Positions 33,097-41,250 are shown, numbered from the stretch's first letter. The stretch is DNA of 43,052 bases from CAZEGI01 sp964512105 (GCA_964512105.1 CAZEGI010000006.1:1-43052); one strand, 5' to 3'. Translations and numbers: made by a program. The notes: a model not told the origin generated them from the letters alone.

Positions 33097-35660
33097 ACCC
33101 GGCAGACATCGCGAATTGGATAGCCAGTTCGGCCAGCTGGTGGTTGCAGAGATTCTCACTTGACGTAAGATTCGAGAAGCCCGCGATGCTGCTCCTCATC
33201 ATTCCGGTCGTGCTGATTCTGTATTTTATAATAAGAAACGGAAAATTCCGTGGGAGAAAGCTGAAGTTCATGCTGGTGAGATTTTTCATACTCTCACTGC
33301 TTTTAATCGCACTTGCATCACCGTATCTGATCCAGAGCAAACGGATAAGGCATGAGATACCGCCGATAACGATACTCGACGATGCGTCGGCGAGCATGGA
33401 GATCATGAGCAACGAGAGTTTGACCGCTGCCGAAAATCTGATGAAGGATTTGAGTGCAACCGTCGGAAACCTCACGCAGCAATCGGACGCTGTAAAACTT
33501 GAGACGTTCTCCAAGGGCAATAGGACGGAGCTTGGCGATGCTTTGTACCACAACCTCATAAAGACCACAAGGAGCAATTCGCTTGTAGTGCTGGTGTCCG
33601 ACGGCAACAGCAACTACGGCAGAAACCCGATAGAGGTCGCAAAGGCGCTCAGGAATGCGAACGTGACGATACTGTCACTGGCGCCGGAGATAGAGAAACC
33701 GGATGTCTACATTTCGGACGTTCGGGGCAACAAAAAAACAACCGCGAAGTCGGATTACGAGATAACGGTGGTGATTGGAAAAACGTTCGATGAGAAAACG
33801 GAGTACAAACTCAGGGTGTGGGTGGACAACGAACCTTTTTACCAGAAGGTCGTTGCACAAAAAACGGAGACCCTGGAAATTCCGCTGACGATAAGTTTCT
33901 CGACAACCGGCGTCCATGAACTTAAATTTTCTATAGAACCCGACGACGACCGCTTTGCGGAAAACGATGTTTTTTACAAGGCGGTGGACGTCGTTGACAA
34001 ACCGCGCGTGCTTCTTATAACGAACAACTCATACTCCGCGCTCGCCCATGCTTTGGGAACCCTTTATCAGGTGAGTTCGACCCAGAGCACGGATGTTGAT
34101 TACAGGGATTACGGTGCGGTGGTGCTGGATGACCTCAATGCAAACCAGTTCAGCAAAAACGACGTTGACAACCTCAGGGATTACCTACTGGACGACAACG
34201 GACTGGTAGTGGTTGGCGGTAAAAACTCGTTTGAGTTTGGCGGCTATTACAACAGCTACCTTGAAAATCTGCTTCCGGTGAAATCCGCAGAAAAGGCCCG
34301 CGACAGGAGAAAGGAGATAGCGGTGGTGTTCCTTATAGACGTTTCGCTGAGCACGGAATACGGTCAAAGTGAAAATACTAAGATAGATGTCGAAAAGGCG
34401 CTCGCGATAAAGATGCTCCGTGATTTGGATGCGAGGGACAGTGTGGGAGTACTGGCGTTCAACACCATGCCGTACGTTGTGGCACCAATCGACAAGTTGG
34501 AGAACACGCGCACTGACTTAGAAGAAAAAATTCTGCGACTGCAATTTGGCGGCGGCACCGACCTGCTCGGAGCGATAGGAACCGCAGGGGAAATGCTCAG
34601 GTATTTCACGTGCAGCAAGTACATAGTGATACTGTCTGACGGCGTCATAAGAAAGACCCGCGTGGAGCTAACCGCTGAACGTGTAGCGGAGCTTGCAAAG
34701 GAAGGCATTGTCACGCATGCGATAGGCGTTGGTTTCGATACCGACGAAGCTGTGATGAAGCAGCTCGCATATTCCGGCAAGGGCCTATACTTCAAGCCGG
34801 AGGAGTATCAACGGCTGAGAATAGAATTCGGCAAGGAAGAGGAGGAAGCGGAAAAGAAAACATACCCCGTCAACATTAAAACGAGGTATCACTTCATAAC
34901 GCAAAACCTTGACTGGGATTACGTTTCAGTCAGCGATTTCAACAGGGTGGATGAAAAATCTATAGCGCAGGTGCTGCTCACATCCGGAACGTCGCAACCG
35001 TTGCTCACGGTCTGGAGGTTCGGGTTGGGAAGGGTTGCGGTTCTGACAACGGACAACGGCGAATTATGGGGTTCGGAACTCTACACGAAGGACAAGGGCA
35101 GCCTGATAGGAGCAACGACGAACTGGGCAATCGGCGATTTGGAGAAGTCAAAGAGCGTAAGAATTTCAAGCATCGACACGAACCTCGGGAAAACCGCGAA
35201 TTTTGAAGTGCAAACCGAAAAAACGCCTTCGGTTTACCTGAAGCATGTAGATAAAGTCACTACCCTTTCGGCAGAAAAAATCGGGCTCAACAAATTCAAG
35301 TCCGATTTCAGCCCCGAAAGCACAGGTTTTTACGGTCTGAAGGCATCAACCCAAGAGGGTGAGGACACGGATGCCGTGGCAGTGAATTACCCGGACGAGT
35401 ACGGTTCTCTGGGCATCAACATCGGCACGCTCGCACGCCTGAGTGAAATCACGAACGGACAATTTTATACCCTGAGGGACCTCGAACTGCTGAAGAGCGA
35501 CATTCTGGATTACGCGAAAGAGAAATCGGTGGAGGATGTAAAGGAGCGGAAACTTTTGACGTTATATTTCGTGATTGCTGCACTGGCACTGTTTTTCGCC
35601 GACACTGCTGCGAGGAGGATTCATGATATATTGAGACTGCGCAAATATCGGAACATATAG
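33093..35660 (+). CDS. Membrane protein with two vWA domains and a GATase-like segment
   Basis: The 855-residue protein has two N-terminal helices (about 31-48 and 60-80), a first vWA domain with MIDAS D97-x-S99-x-S101, then a domain resembling class I glutamine amidotransferase fold (RVLLITNNSYSALAHAL to LVVVGGKNSFEFGGYY). A second vWA domain has MIDAS D416-x-S418-x-S420, GGGTDLLGAIG and VILSDG. A C-terminal helix is near 823-843. Both metal sites look complete. It closes the operon. The architecture matches large surface vWA proteins of MoxR operons; the ligand is unknown. Confidence 0.85.
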   Translation: MNPADIANWIASSASWWLQRFSLDVRFEKPAMLLLIIPVVLILYFIIRNGKFRGRKLKFMLVRFFILSLLLIALASPYLIQSKRIRHEIPPITILDDASASMEIMSNESLTAAENLMKDLSATVGNLTQQSDAVKLETFSKGNRTELGDALYHNLIKTTRSNSLVVLVSDGNSNYGRNPIEVAKALRNANVTILSLAPEIEKPDVYISDVRGNKKTTAKSDYEITVVIGKTFDEKTEYKLRVWVDNEPFYQKVVAQKTETLEIPLTISFSTTGVHELKFSIEPDDDRFAENDVFYKAVDVVDKPRVLLITNNSYSALAHALGTLYQVSSTQSTDVDYRDYGAVVLDDLNANQFSKNDVDNLRDYLLDDNGLVVVGGKNSFEFGGYYNSYLENLLPVKSAEKARDRRKEIAVVFLIDVSLSTEYGQSENTKIDVEKALAIKMLRDLDARDSVGVLAFNTMPYVVAPIDKLENTRTDLEEKILRLQFGGGTDLLGAIGTAGEMLRYFTCSKYIVILSDGVIRKTRVELTAERVAELAKEGIVTHAIGVGFDTDEAVMKQLAYSGKGLYFKPEEYQRLRIEFGKEEEEAEKKTYPVNIKTRYHFITQNLDWDYVSVSDFNRVDEKSIAQVLLTSGTSQPLLTVWRFGLGRVAVLTTDNGELWGSELYTKDKGSLIGATTNWAIGDLEKSKSVRISSIDTNLGKTANFEVQTEKTPSVYLKHVDKVTTLSAEKIGLNKFKSDFSPESTGFYGLKASTQEGEDTDAVAVNYPDEYGSLGINIGTLARLSEITNGQFYTLRDLELLKSDILDYAKEKSVEDVKERKLLTLYFVIAALALFFADTAARRIHDILRLRKYRNI

Positions 35661-35664
35661 CGAG

Positions 35665-37806
35665 TTAAACTTTTTTCAGTTTGATTGTAACGCCAATCCT
35701 CTTGTGATGATGTTTGGAAATTTTGCGAACCCTCACCGGTTTTTTGTATCTTGAAAGATACTCCATCTTGTGCGGGTCTTCGGCCACGACCTGCACCTTT
35801 GTTTTTGGCGGCGTCCTTCTCAGGGAACCCCACGACTCCTCTTCGGTTTTTTTCGACTCCCTGTATTTGCGTATCATCTCCTTCTCCTCGGCACGCAAAC
35901 CTTTCCCGAAACTCGGGCGCCTGAACTTTTTTGATGCCTTTCTCGCAACCACGAAAATGACCGCAGCGAGCATCACAACAACAGCAGCGATACCTGCCGT
36001 CTTGTACGTTTCACCCGAAATTTTTATTCTGCTGAGTATGCCGGGGGTTTTTTCCGATATCCTGTCACTTATCCGGGATATCAAATTTTCTACGTTTGCG
36101 ACGCCTTCGGAGTGGTTGATGAGTGTATAGTACTCCCTCGATTTTTCCGCATCCTTCAGCGCATTTTTGTAGTCCCTGTTGTTGTACCTATCGGTTGCAT
36201 TCTTGTACAACTCGTCTGCGGCAAACTTTATCCCCATCCACGAACTGTTTATCGTCTCGTCGCACTTTGATGTGTAATATGTATCGTTAAGCAGCAGATA
36301 CTTCTCCCTTGCAGCGATGGCATACCTCAGTGCGTTAACGAAATCCTTTGCGATGAACGCCTCCCTCGAGAGATTGTAGTTCGTCTTTGCATCCTTCAGC
36401 AAAGTTTCGTGGCCGGCCATTTGGATGCTTATGTTGGATACCAGGTTTATGCATCTGGAAACGCCCTGGAGGTCGCCGAGTTCCGAGTACAGCTGTTTGG
36501 ACATGTTCGCGTACTTGAGCGCATCCGCCAGGTAATTGGATTTGTAAAAGTTCTCTGCTTTAAGGTAGTAGTTCGTGGCATAAATGCGCTTTCCGTATGC
36601 GCCCGTTTTAAAGACATAGACGTGTTTAACCGAGCTCACGATTATTTCGGGGTACTGGTCATGATCCAGGTCCGAAACTTCGATACTGTTAATGGATACG
36701 AACCCCTTGGAGGTCCAGAGCAAACCGCCGGTAGCGTTGTATATGTAGATCCTGTCAGAGCCTGCAATAACCTCGAGTCTGCCGTCGTTGTCCAGATCCG
36801 TCACGAAAACGGAATAAACCCTGCTGTTGGTTATGCCAGTCCATCTCAATCTGCCATTCCTGTCGAAAACGTACATACTATCCGAACCTAACAAAACCTC
36901 GGTTTTGTTATCAAAATCCAGGTCTGATGCGTGGATGCTCTCAACATAACTCACCGCAGGGTAATCCCACTCGAGATTGCCGTCATTCCCCAGGAGATAG
37001 AAATTGGGTTGTGAGGCGACAAGAACATCGCCATGCTTATCGCCATTCACATCCGTGATGAGCAACCCTCTGACGCCACCGCTGGTTGGGTATTCCCAAA
37101 GTGGCCTGAGTTCCTTGTCATCAAGTTTCAGCGCAATCACGCTTGCAGGATTCCCGAACTTTACATCACACCCCTGATACGTTCTTATCCCACGGTTGAC
37201 TGTTCCGAGCACGATGTCTTTTCTTCCGTCTCCATCTAGGTCTGCCGAGGAAATTTTGTTAGGACAAACATCAGCAGTCGTGTAACTCGTTATGAGCCCC
37301 CCACTTGCGTTGATAACGTAGAGATACCCCTTGTCACAGCGCGATTTCGCACATGCGCCCAAAAGTAGCTCGGACTTGCCGTCCCCATCCAGGTCGTCTA
37401 TGTATACGTCAAGTACCTCATCAATCGTGCCCGGACGGAATGAATACTTCCACAAAGTTTCGCCTGTTGAGGACAAAACCTGGAAATGGGTGCCGGCATT
37501 CACCACGATCTCCAGATTGCCATCACTGTTGATATCACCAAGGTAAACGTCGCTAACGTACGTGTGGATGTCAGCCTTCCATTTCATCACACCATTGTTA
37601 TCGAGAGCATAGACAACCCCCTCCTTGGATGATGAAAAAACCACCTCATCATAACCGTTGTTATCTATGTCACCGACAGCCAAACCACTTATGACCTCCT
37701 TGGAACTGTAGTTCCACTGGAGGACCATGAAATCGCTTGTGATGTTTGCAGCATTGACGGTTTCGATAATGAAGAGAACGATTAAAAGCAATAAGATTTT
37801 TCTCAT
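35665..37806 (-). CDS. Beta-propeller (FG-GAP/VCBS-like) surface protein with helical domain, TM helix and basic tail
   Basis: The 713-residue protein starts with a signal peptide (MRKILLLLIVLFIIETVNA). Eight calcium-loop repeats follow (DIDNNGYDE, DINSDGNLE, DLDGDGKSE, DLDGDGRKD, DVNGDKHGD, DLDFDNKTE, DLDNDGRLE, DLDHDQYPE), indicating a seven- or eight-bladed integrin-like propeller. Then come TPR-like helices (KAENFYKSNYLADALKYANM, KATDRYNNRDYKNALKDAEK), a membrane helix at about 600-618, and a strongly basic cytoplasmic tail. It faces the MoxR-vWA operon tail to tail with 4 nt between stops. A propeller plus vWA pairing recalls integrin-type adhesion, but interaction is only inference. Confidence 0.88.
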   Translation of the reverse strand: MRKILLLLIVLFIIETVNAANITSDFMVLQWNYSSKEVISGLAVGDIDNNGYDEVVFSSSKEGVVYALDNNGVMKWKADIHTYVSDVYLGDINSDGNLEIVVNAGTHFQVLSSTGETLWKYSFRPGTIDEVLDVYIDDLDGDGKSELLLGACAKSRCDKGYLYVINASGGLITSYTTADVCPNKISSADLDGDGRKDIVLGTVNRGIRTYQGCDVKFGNPASVIALKLDDKELRPLWEYPTSGGVRGLLITDVNGDKHGDVLVASQPNFYLLGNDGNLEWDYPAVSYVESIHASDLDFDNKTEVLLGSDSMYVFDRNGRLRWTGITNSRVYSVFVTDLDNDGRLEVIAGSDRIYIYNATGGLLWTSKGFVSINSIEVSDLDHDQYPEIIVSSVKHVYVFKTGAYGKRIYATNYYLKAENFYKSNYLADALKYANMSKQLYSELGDLQGVSRCINLVSNISIQMAGHETLLKDAKTNYNLSREAFIAKDFVNALRYAIAAREKYLLLNDTYYTSKCDETINSSWMGIKFAADELYKNATDRYNNRDYKNALKDAEKSREYYTLINHSEGVANVENLISRISDRISEKTPGILSRIKISGETYKTAGIAAVVVMLAAVIFVVARKASKKFRRPSFGKGLRAEEKEMIRKYRESKKTEEESWGSLRRTPPKTKVQVVAEDPHKMEYLSRYKKPVRVRKISKHHHKRIGVTIKLKKV

Positions 37807-37859
37807 TTTAAGATAATATCACACAACTAATATATTTAATCTTCATATTATTATTTCAC

Positions 37860-37874
37860 GGGTCCGTAGGGTAG
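37860..37874 (+). repeat. Duplicated tRNA-Pro 5' end (15 nt)
   Basis: GGGTCCGTAGGGTAG is identical to the first 15 nt of the tRNA-Pro gene at 37978, including acceptor strand, positions 8-9 and the start of the D arm. The next base begins hairpin A of repeat copy E3. I read it as the remnant of another tRNA-Pro copy. Confidence 0.8.
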
Positions 37875-37931
37875 AAACCTTTTAACAAAAGGTTTACCAA
37901 AACATGGCGCATTAAGCCAAGGGCTTAACGC
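37875..37931 (+). repeat. Two-hairpin repeat, copy E3
   Basis: Hairpin A: AAACCTTTT pairs with AAAAGGTTT, loop AAC. Linker ACCAAAACAT. Hairpin B: GCG, then TTAAGCC pairing with GGCTTAA, closed by CGC. It sits immediately after the tRNA 5' fragment. Hairpin A is almost identical to E1; hairpin B is rearranged but keeps GCTTA and CGCAC. Confidence 0.7.
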
Positions 37932-38017
37932 ACCTGAACTACGGCGATGTGGTAATTAATCGATTCACGAATCAAAAGGGTCCGTAGGGTAGTTTGGTCT
38001 ATCCTTCTAGCTTTGGG

Positions 38018-38084
38018 ACAAACTTTTAGGAAAAGTTTGATCAAAAATAGGCGGCATGCGCTATGCTTAGCCGCCTTGCAAAAT
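38018..38084 (+). other. tRNA intron at position 37/38 with bulge-helix-bulge
   Basis: The splice sites form a canonical archaeal motif. The anticodon stem is the outer helix, TTTG (38012-38015) pairs with CAAA as the 4-bp central helix, the bulges are GG^A and AT^A, and an inner CAA/TTG helix follows. Splicing endonuclease should cut after 38017 and after 38084. The 67-nt intron is almost entirely repeat copy E2. Confidence 0.85.
38019..38076 (+). repeat. Two-hairpin repeat, copy E2, inside the tRNA-Pro intron
   Basis: Hairpin A: CAAACTTTT pairs with AAAAGTTTG, loop AGG. Linker ATCAAAAAT. Hairpin B: AGGCGGC pairs with GCCGCCT around a 14-nt loop containing TGCGCT and GCTTA. Compared with E1, two stem-A pairs changed from G-C or C-G to A-T with both partners altered, and the hairpin B loop has the same length. 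Confidence 0.8.
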
Positions 38085-38127
38085 AGCTAGAGACCTGAGT
38101 TCAAATCTCGGCGGGCCCATAGAAACC

Positions 38128-38154
38128 CTTTTCTTTCTTCCTAAGAAAGAAAAG
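38128..38154. repeat. Perfect 12-bp hairpin after tRNA-Pro
   Basis: CTTTTCTTTCTT pairs with AAGAAAGAAAAG with a 3-nt CCT loop. It begins 8 nt after the tRNA. It may help end tRNA transcription or be hairpin A of a diverged repeat copy, since a CCCCAAAAG linker and a second hairpin follow. Confidence 0.7.
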
Positions 38155-38183
38155 TGCTTTCATCCCCAAAAGAAAGAAGAATA

Positions 38184-38200
38184 TGCGACCAAAGGTCGCA
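38184..38200. repeat. 7-bp hairpin TGCGACC/GGTCGCA
   Basis: Perfect 7-bp stem with loop AAA, placed like hairpin B downstream of the 38128 hairpin. Loop length is three, as in most hairpins of this locus. Confidence 0.65.
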
Positions 38201-38233
38201 CTTAGGGAAGGGTCAGGAGGAACTTGGAACTGG

Positions 38234-38252
38234 GGAAAACCTTAGGTTTTCC
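38234..38252. repeat. 8-bp hairpin GGAAAACC/GGTTTTCC
   Basis: Perfect 8-bp stem with loop TTA, ending 3 nt before the tRNA 3'-end-like fragment. Confidence 0.65.
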
Positions 38253-38255
38253 GCG

Positions 38256-38278
38256 GTTCAGAAATCTCAGCGGGCCCA
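38256..38278 (+). repeat. tRNA-Pro 3'-end-like fragment
   Basis: GTTCAGAAATCTCAGCGGGC plus CCA copies the tRNA-Pro T arm and acceptor end (38099-38119) with a 2-nt insertion in the T loop and one substitution. The matching 5' half is absent nearby, so it is a remnant and not a second functional gene. Confidence 0.7.
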
Positions 38279-38300
38279 AACCTTTTTCCCAATTTGGTGG

Positions 38301-38311
38301 TATTTAATTCC
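38301..38311 (+). promoter_or_regulatory. TATA box of the gene at 38331
   Basis: TATTTAATTCC is centred about 26 nt before the ATG at 38331. It supports that start over an in-frame ATG at 38154 that lies inside the hairpin region. Confidence 0.5.
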
Positions 38312-38330
38312 TAACTGCGAGAAATATATT

Positions 38331-40334
38331 ATGCAAAGCAAGGTAAAACAGAGAAAAGAAACATCGCTGAGTGGTGTAAGGGTAAAGGACCTTCCGGATG
38401 ACTCGGAACAACGAAGAGCAGCGATGGGGGAACTGGTAGGCGTTCTTGAAGCTGTTATAGAAAAGATAAATACGACTCCAATCCATGAACTTATTGGCAC
38501 AACAAATGGCAAGGATAGATTGGGGGTATGTCTCGAGTCTAATCCCCAGATACGAACCGTTGATCTTGGTGTTGTCAGAAAGCCTATGAGGGGCAGGACT
38601 CTCGGTTTCGGAACTTCTGAGAGCGTTGATGCTGCCGAGAGAAAAATGGCTAGCGTCCGACTCGGGCCGCGCTCGCTTTATCCGATATGCACGCTTGAAA
38701 GTTACTGTTCGTTGACCAGCGATGGATTCCTTGTATCGAGGGTTACAAAAACTTTGGAGCAGCTGGTTGCCCATGGTTTTGTTGAGAATTTGTTTCCGGA
38801 TGTGGGAACCATAAGGGTCATACGGAAAAATCACGACCTCACGGATTCTGTTGAGCATGATGATGGATGCACGATGCTGGTTCACCTTCCGCTTACGGAA
38901 AGCGCCCCAGGATTCAGTGAGATGGGTGTGCCATCACCATCAAAACTCGGAAAACCACCGGAGTTTGCTGTCAGTGTGGATTTTGACCGCAGCGGAAACG
39001 TTACTGCCGTAAGGAAACACTGGAGCCCTATGGGGGATAAGATGAGTGTGGGGTTTGACGCCCACCTGTTTGTAGTGCCGCCAACGAAAAAATCGGACCA
39101 TACTTATTATTACAGAAGGGTGCTATTCGAAGAGATTAGAGAACCCGCGGAAAGAATCGCAGAAACGGGAAGTTCGATAATGGCGACGGGAAGAATCGTA
39201 GGTAGAGCAAAAACCAACGATAACATGACTCTTGATGTTTATGAATTCCTCGACCAGGGCAAGCCGGTCAGATACGGGCTGTTGATGCGGGAGGACAACG
39301 TCAGGAGGATATACAGGATAAGTGAGGTTCCCTGCGCCCAAGGAAAAGTAGGGAAATCGAGATTCGGTGTTTATCTTGAACCCTTGTACATGGGTATCCC
39401 ATTGGAGGTAACACTCGAGGACCAGATAAACGGGCTGAGTGCACGAGTGGGAATTCAGAGGGAGAGGATAGCAGATGCACTTGACGAAATACTTTCTGTC
39501 GACCCCGACCTTCCGGAGTTGGACAGCACGGAGAGACGAGAAGTGAAAAGAGGGTTCATGGGCAACAACTCGCACGTGGTTGCTGCGATTATAAAACTCA
39601 AGGATCGGCTCGATGAGGAAGACCCAGAACTTGCGGCGGTTTTTTCCGACAAGCCCTATGTGAGATTGATGCATGCTACGGACCTTATCGTGGCGAGGGG
39701 TCTTGCAACCAACCGCACTTACGCACTGAAGGATGTTGAAACCTTTCGCGGACTTTGGGGTAATGTTGATGAACACGACAAGGCGCATATCAGGGACACT
39801 ACAGAAACAAGGGTCATACTCGAAGAACTCGAGGGTTTGAAAGGATTTATGAGGGATGAGATAGGTAGGGCAAGGGCGCAGATGAGTTTGGAGCACGGAA
39901 GATTGGCCGAGAGTATAGAAAGCGCTGTGAGACTCGCAAGTGAATCCACCCAGGAGCAGCTGCGGGGTGACATTAGATTGCTGGTTGAAAATGTGGGGAG
40001 ATTGGACAGGCAGACGCAGGAGCGATACTATGGGGAGATAACACAACAGCTTAGGGCAATCAGTGCAGGGCTTCCGGAGTATAAGCAAACTATAGAGACT
40101 GCACTCAACAGGGCACAGCAGGAGCCGCTTGTTGAATCCGGACTTAAACTGACGATACCTATAGTCCCTTTAGTTCTTTCGGCTGAGGTGGCTGTCAAAA
40201 GAGTTGACAGACCCATAAGGAAATTCATTAGACGTTTGGGTGAAACGTTCAGGGAGATGATGGAATCGCTCAATGAGATAGACCCGAGCATAATCGAGCA
40301 GATGGCGATGTACGAGATGTACACGCAACATTGA
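38331..40334 (+). CDS. Large orphan protein with C-terminal coiled coil
   Basis: The 667-residue protein (start MQSKVKQRKETSLSGVRVKD) matches no family I recognise. The first 330 residues look globular with beta-rich stretches (GFLVSRVTKTLEQLVAHGFV, YYRRVLFEEIREPAERIAET, TLDVYEFLDQGKPVRYGLLM). From about 360 it becomes helical, with long coiled-coil-like segments (EELEGLKGFMRDEIGRARAQ, RLDRQTQERYYGEITQQL). No signal peptide or clear membrane helix is seen; a mildly hydrophobic segment LKLTIPIVPLVLSAEVAV lies near the end. Its single-gene promoter, Arg-rich N-terminus and lack of homology resemble the genes at 19754 and 22619, suggesting a lineage-specific set. Confidence 0.65.
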   Translation: MQSKVKQRKETSLSGVRVKDLPDDSEQRRAAMGELVGVLEAVIEKINTTPIHELIGTTNGKDRLGVCLESNPQIRTVDLGVVRKPMRGRTLGFGTSESVDAAERKMASVRLGPRSLYPICTLESYCSLTSDGFLVSRVTKTLEQLVAHGFVENLFPDVGTIRVIRKNHDLTDSVEHDDGCTMLVHLPLTESAPGFSEMGVPSPSKLGKPPEFAVSVDFDRSGNVTAVRKHWSPMGDKMSVGFDAHLFVVPPTKKSDHTYYYRRVLFEEIREPAERIAETGSSIMATGRIVGRAKTNDNMTLDVYEFLDQGKPVRYGLLMREDNVRRIYRISEVPCAQGKVGKSRFGVYLEPLYMGIPLEVTLEDQINGLSARVGIQRERIADALDEILSVDPDLPELDSTERREVKRGFMGNNSHVVAAIIKLKDRLDEEDPELAAVFSDKPYVRLMHATDLIVARGLATNRTYALKDVETFRGLWGNVDEHDKAHIRDTTETRVILEELEGLKGFMRDEIGRARAQMSLEHGRLAESIESAVRLASESTQEQLRGDIRLLVENVGRLDRQTQERYYGEITQQLRAISAGLPEYKQTIETALNRAQQEPLVESGLKLTIPIVPLVLSAEVAVKRVDRPIRKFIRRLGETFREMMESLNEIDPSIIEQMAMYEMYTQH

Positions 40335-40341
40335 TGAGTAT

Positions 40342-41250
40342 TTACCAATGCTTCGGCACCTTTATCCTTTCTAGGTCGCTCGCAACATAAGATTCCGGAA
40401 ATATTTTCCTTGCCTCGTTCTCGAGTATTTTTGGGTCTTTGTACCGCTGGCTGAAGTGTACGAGGTAAAGTTGTTTCACGTTGGCTTTCTTTGCGACTTC
40501 TGCTGCCTCTTTGGTGGTTGAGTGTGCCATATCCTTAACCTTTTCGAAATCCTCCTGTGAGAACATGCACTCGTGAATTAAAACATCAGCGCCCTTTGCA
40601 AGTTTTATTACAGAATCGCACGGTTTCGTGTCTCCGGTGTAAACGACCTTCCTTCCAAGAATCGGATCGCTGAGAACTTGTGAAGGACGTATAGTTTTTC
40701 CCTTGACCTTTATCGAGTGACCATCCTGCAGCTTTGAAAAAAGATTCCCTTCGGGAACCCCAAGTTCAAGGGCCTTTTTTTTCAAAAATTCGCGGTGCGG
40801 CTTTTCCTCGAAACAGTATGCAAGCGAGTTTTGCGTGTGCAGGGTTTTGGCACAGGTTATCTGGAATTTCCCTTCTTCCATCACCAAGCCGGGTTTGATT
40901 TCATGAACTTTAACATCAAAACTGTCAAGCCCGAACGTCCCGGCCGAAAGCAGGTGGTTTATTGTTTCTTTTGTTCCCTTTGGTCCGTAGATGTTCAAAT
41001 CGGTGTCGCGCTCCAGAAAATCCATGCTCTGTATCATTCCTCCAAGACCGAGAAAGTGGTCCGCGTGCAGGTGCGTGAGAAAAACGTTGTCTGTTCTCAT
41101 GAAGTTTATCCCCACCATCCTCATCTGTCTCTGCGTCCCTTCGCCGCAGTCGAAGAGGAATTGCTGGTTGAGGTGATCTATCAGAACACTCGGTAGGCCC
41201 CGGTGCTCCGTGGGTATGCAACCCGACGTTCCCAAAAAAATGATTTCCAT
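40342..41250 (-). CDS. rnz: Ribonuclease Z
   Basis: The 302-residue metallo-beta-lactamase-fold enzyme cleaves 3' trailers from pre-tRNA, fitting a genome whose tRNA genes lack encoded CCA, as the tRNA-Pro here does. Landmarks are FLGTSGCIPTEHRG at the start, the zinc motif THLHADHFLGLGG (H60, H62, D64, H65), the exosite-like insert, VVYTGDTKPC, LIHECMF, AHSTTKEAA and LVHFSQRY. All ligands are intact. A longer ORF to 41292 adds hydrophobic residues before the conserved MEIIFLG, so I chose the ATG at 41250. Confidence 0.95.
   Translation of the reverse strand: MEIIFLGTSGCIPTEHRGLPSVLIDHLNQQFLFDCGEGTQRQMRMVGINFMRTDNVFLTHLHADHFLGLGGMIQSMDFLERDTDLNIYGPKGTKETINHLLSAGTFGLDSFDVKVHEIKPGLVMEEGKFQITCAKTLHTQNSLAYCFEEKPHREFLKKKALELGVPEGNLFSKLQDGHSIKVKGKTIRPSQVLSDPILGRKVVYTGDTKPCDSVIKLAKGADVLIHECMFSQEDFEKVKDMAHSTTKEAAEVAKKANVKQLYLVHFSQRYKDPKILENEARKIFPESYVASDLERIKVPKHW

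Larger units (their letters stand above)
37978..38119 (+). tRNA. tRNA-Pro (anticodon TGG) with an intron
   Basis: The acceptor GGGTCCG pairs with CGGGCCC (one G-T), and the discriminator is A38119. The D loop has A14, G18-G19 and A21. The anticodon stem is CTAGC (38007-38011) with GCTAG (38086-38090). The loop TTTGGG then A38 gives anticodon TGG at 38014-38016. The variable loop is AGAC. The T arm is CTGAG, TTCAAAT, CTCGG. Removing the intron (38018-38084) leaves 75 nt. CCA is not encoded. It is flanked by repeats and by fragments of its own 5' and 3' ends. Confidence 0.9.

Noticed and set aside
38128..38278. Second functional tRNA gene ending at 38278
   Set aside because: Only the T-arm and acceptor 3' strand are present; the T loop has two extra bases and no matching 5' acceptor strand or anticodon arm is found nearby.
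38154..38330. N-terminal 59-codon extension of the orphan gene at 38331
   Set aside because: The extension runs through hairpins and the tRNA 3' fragment; the ATG at 38331 has a TATA box at leaderless spacing.
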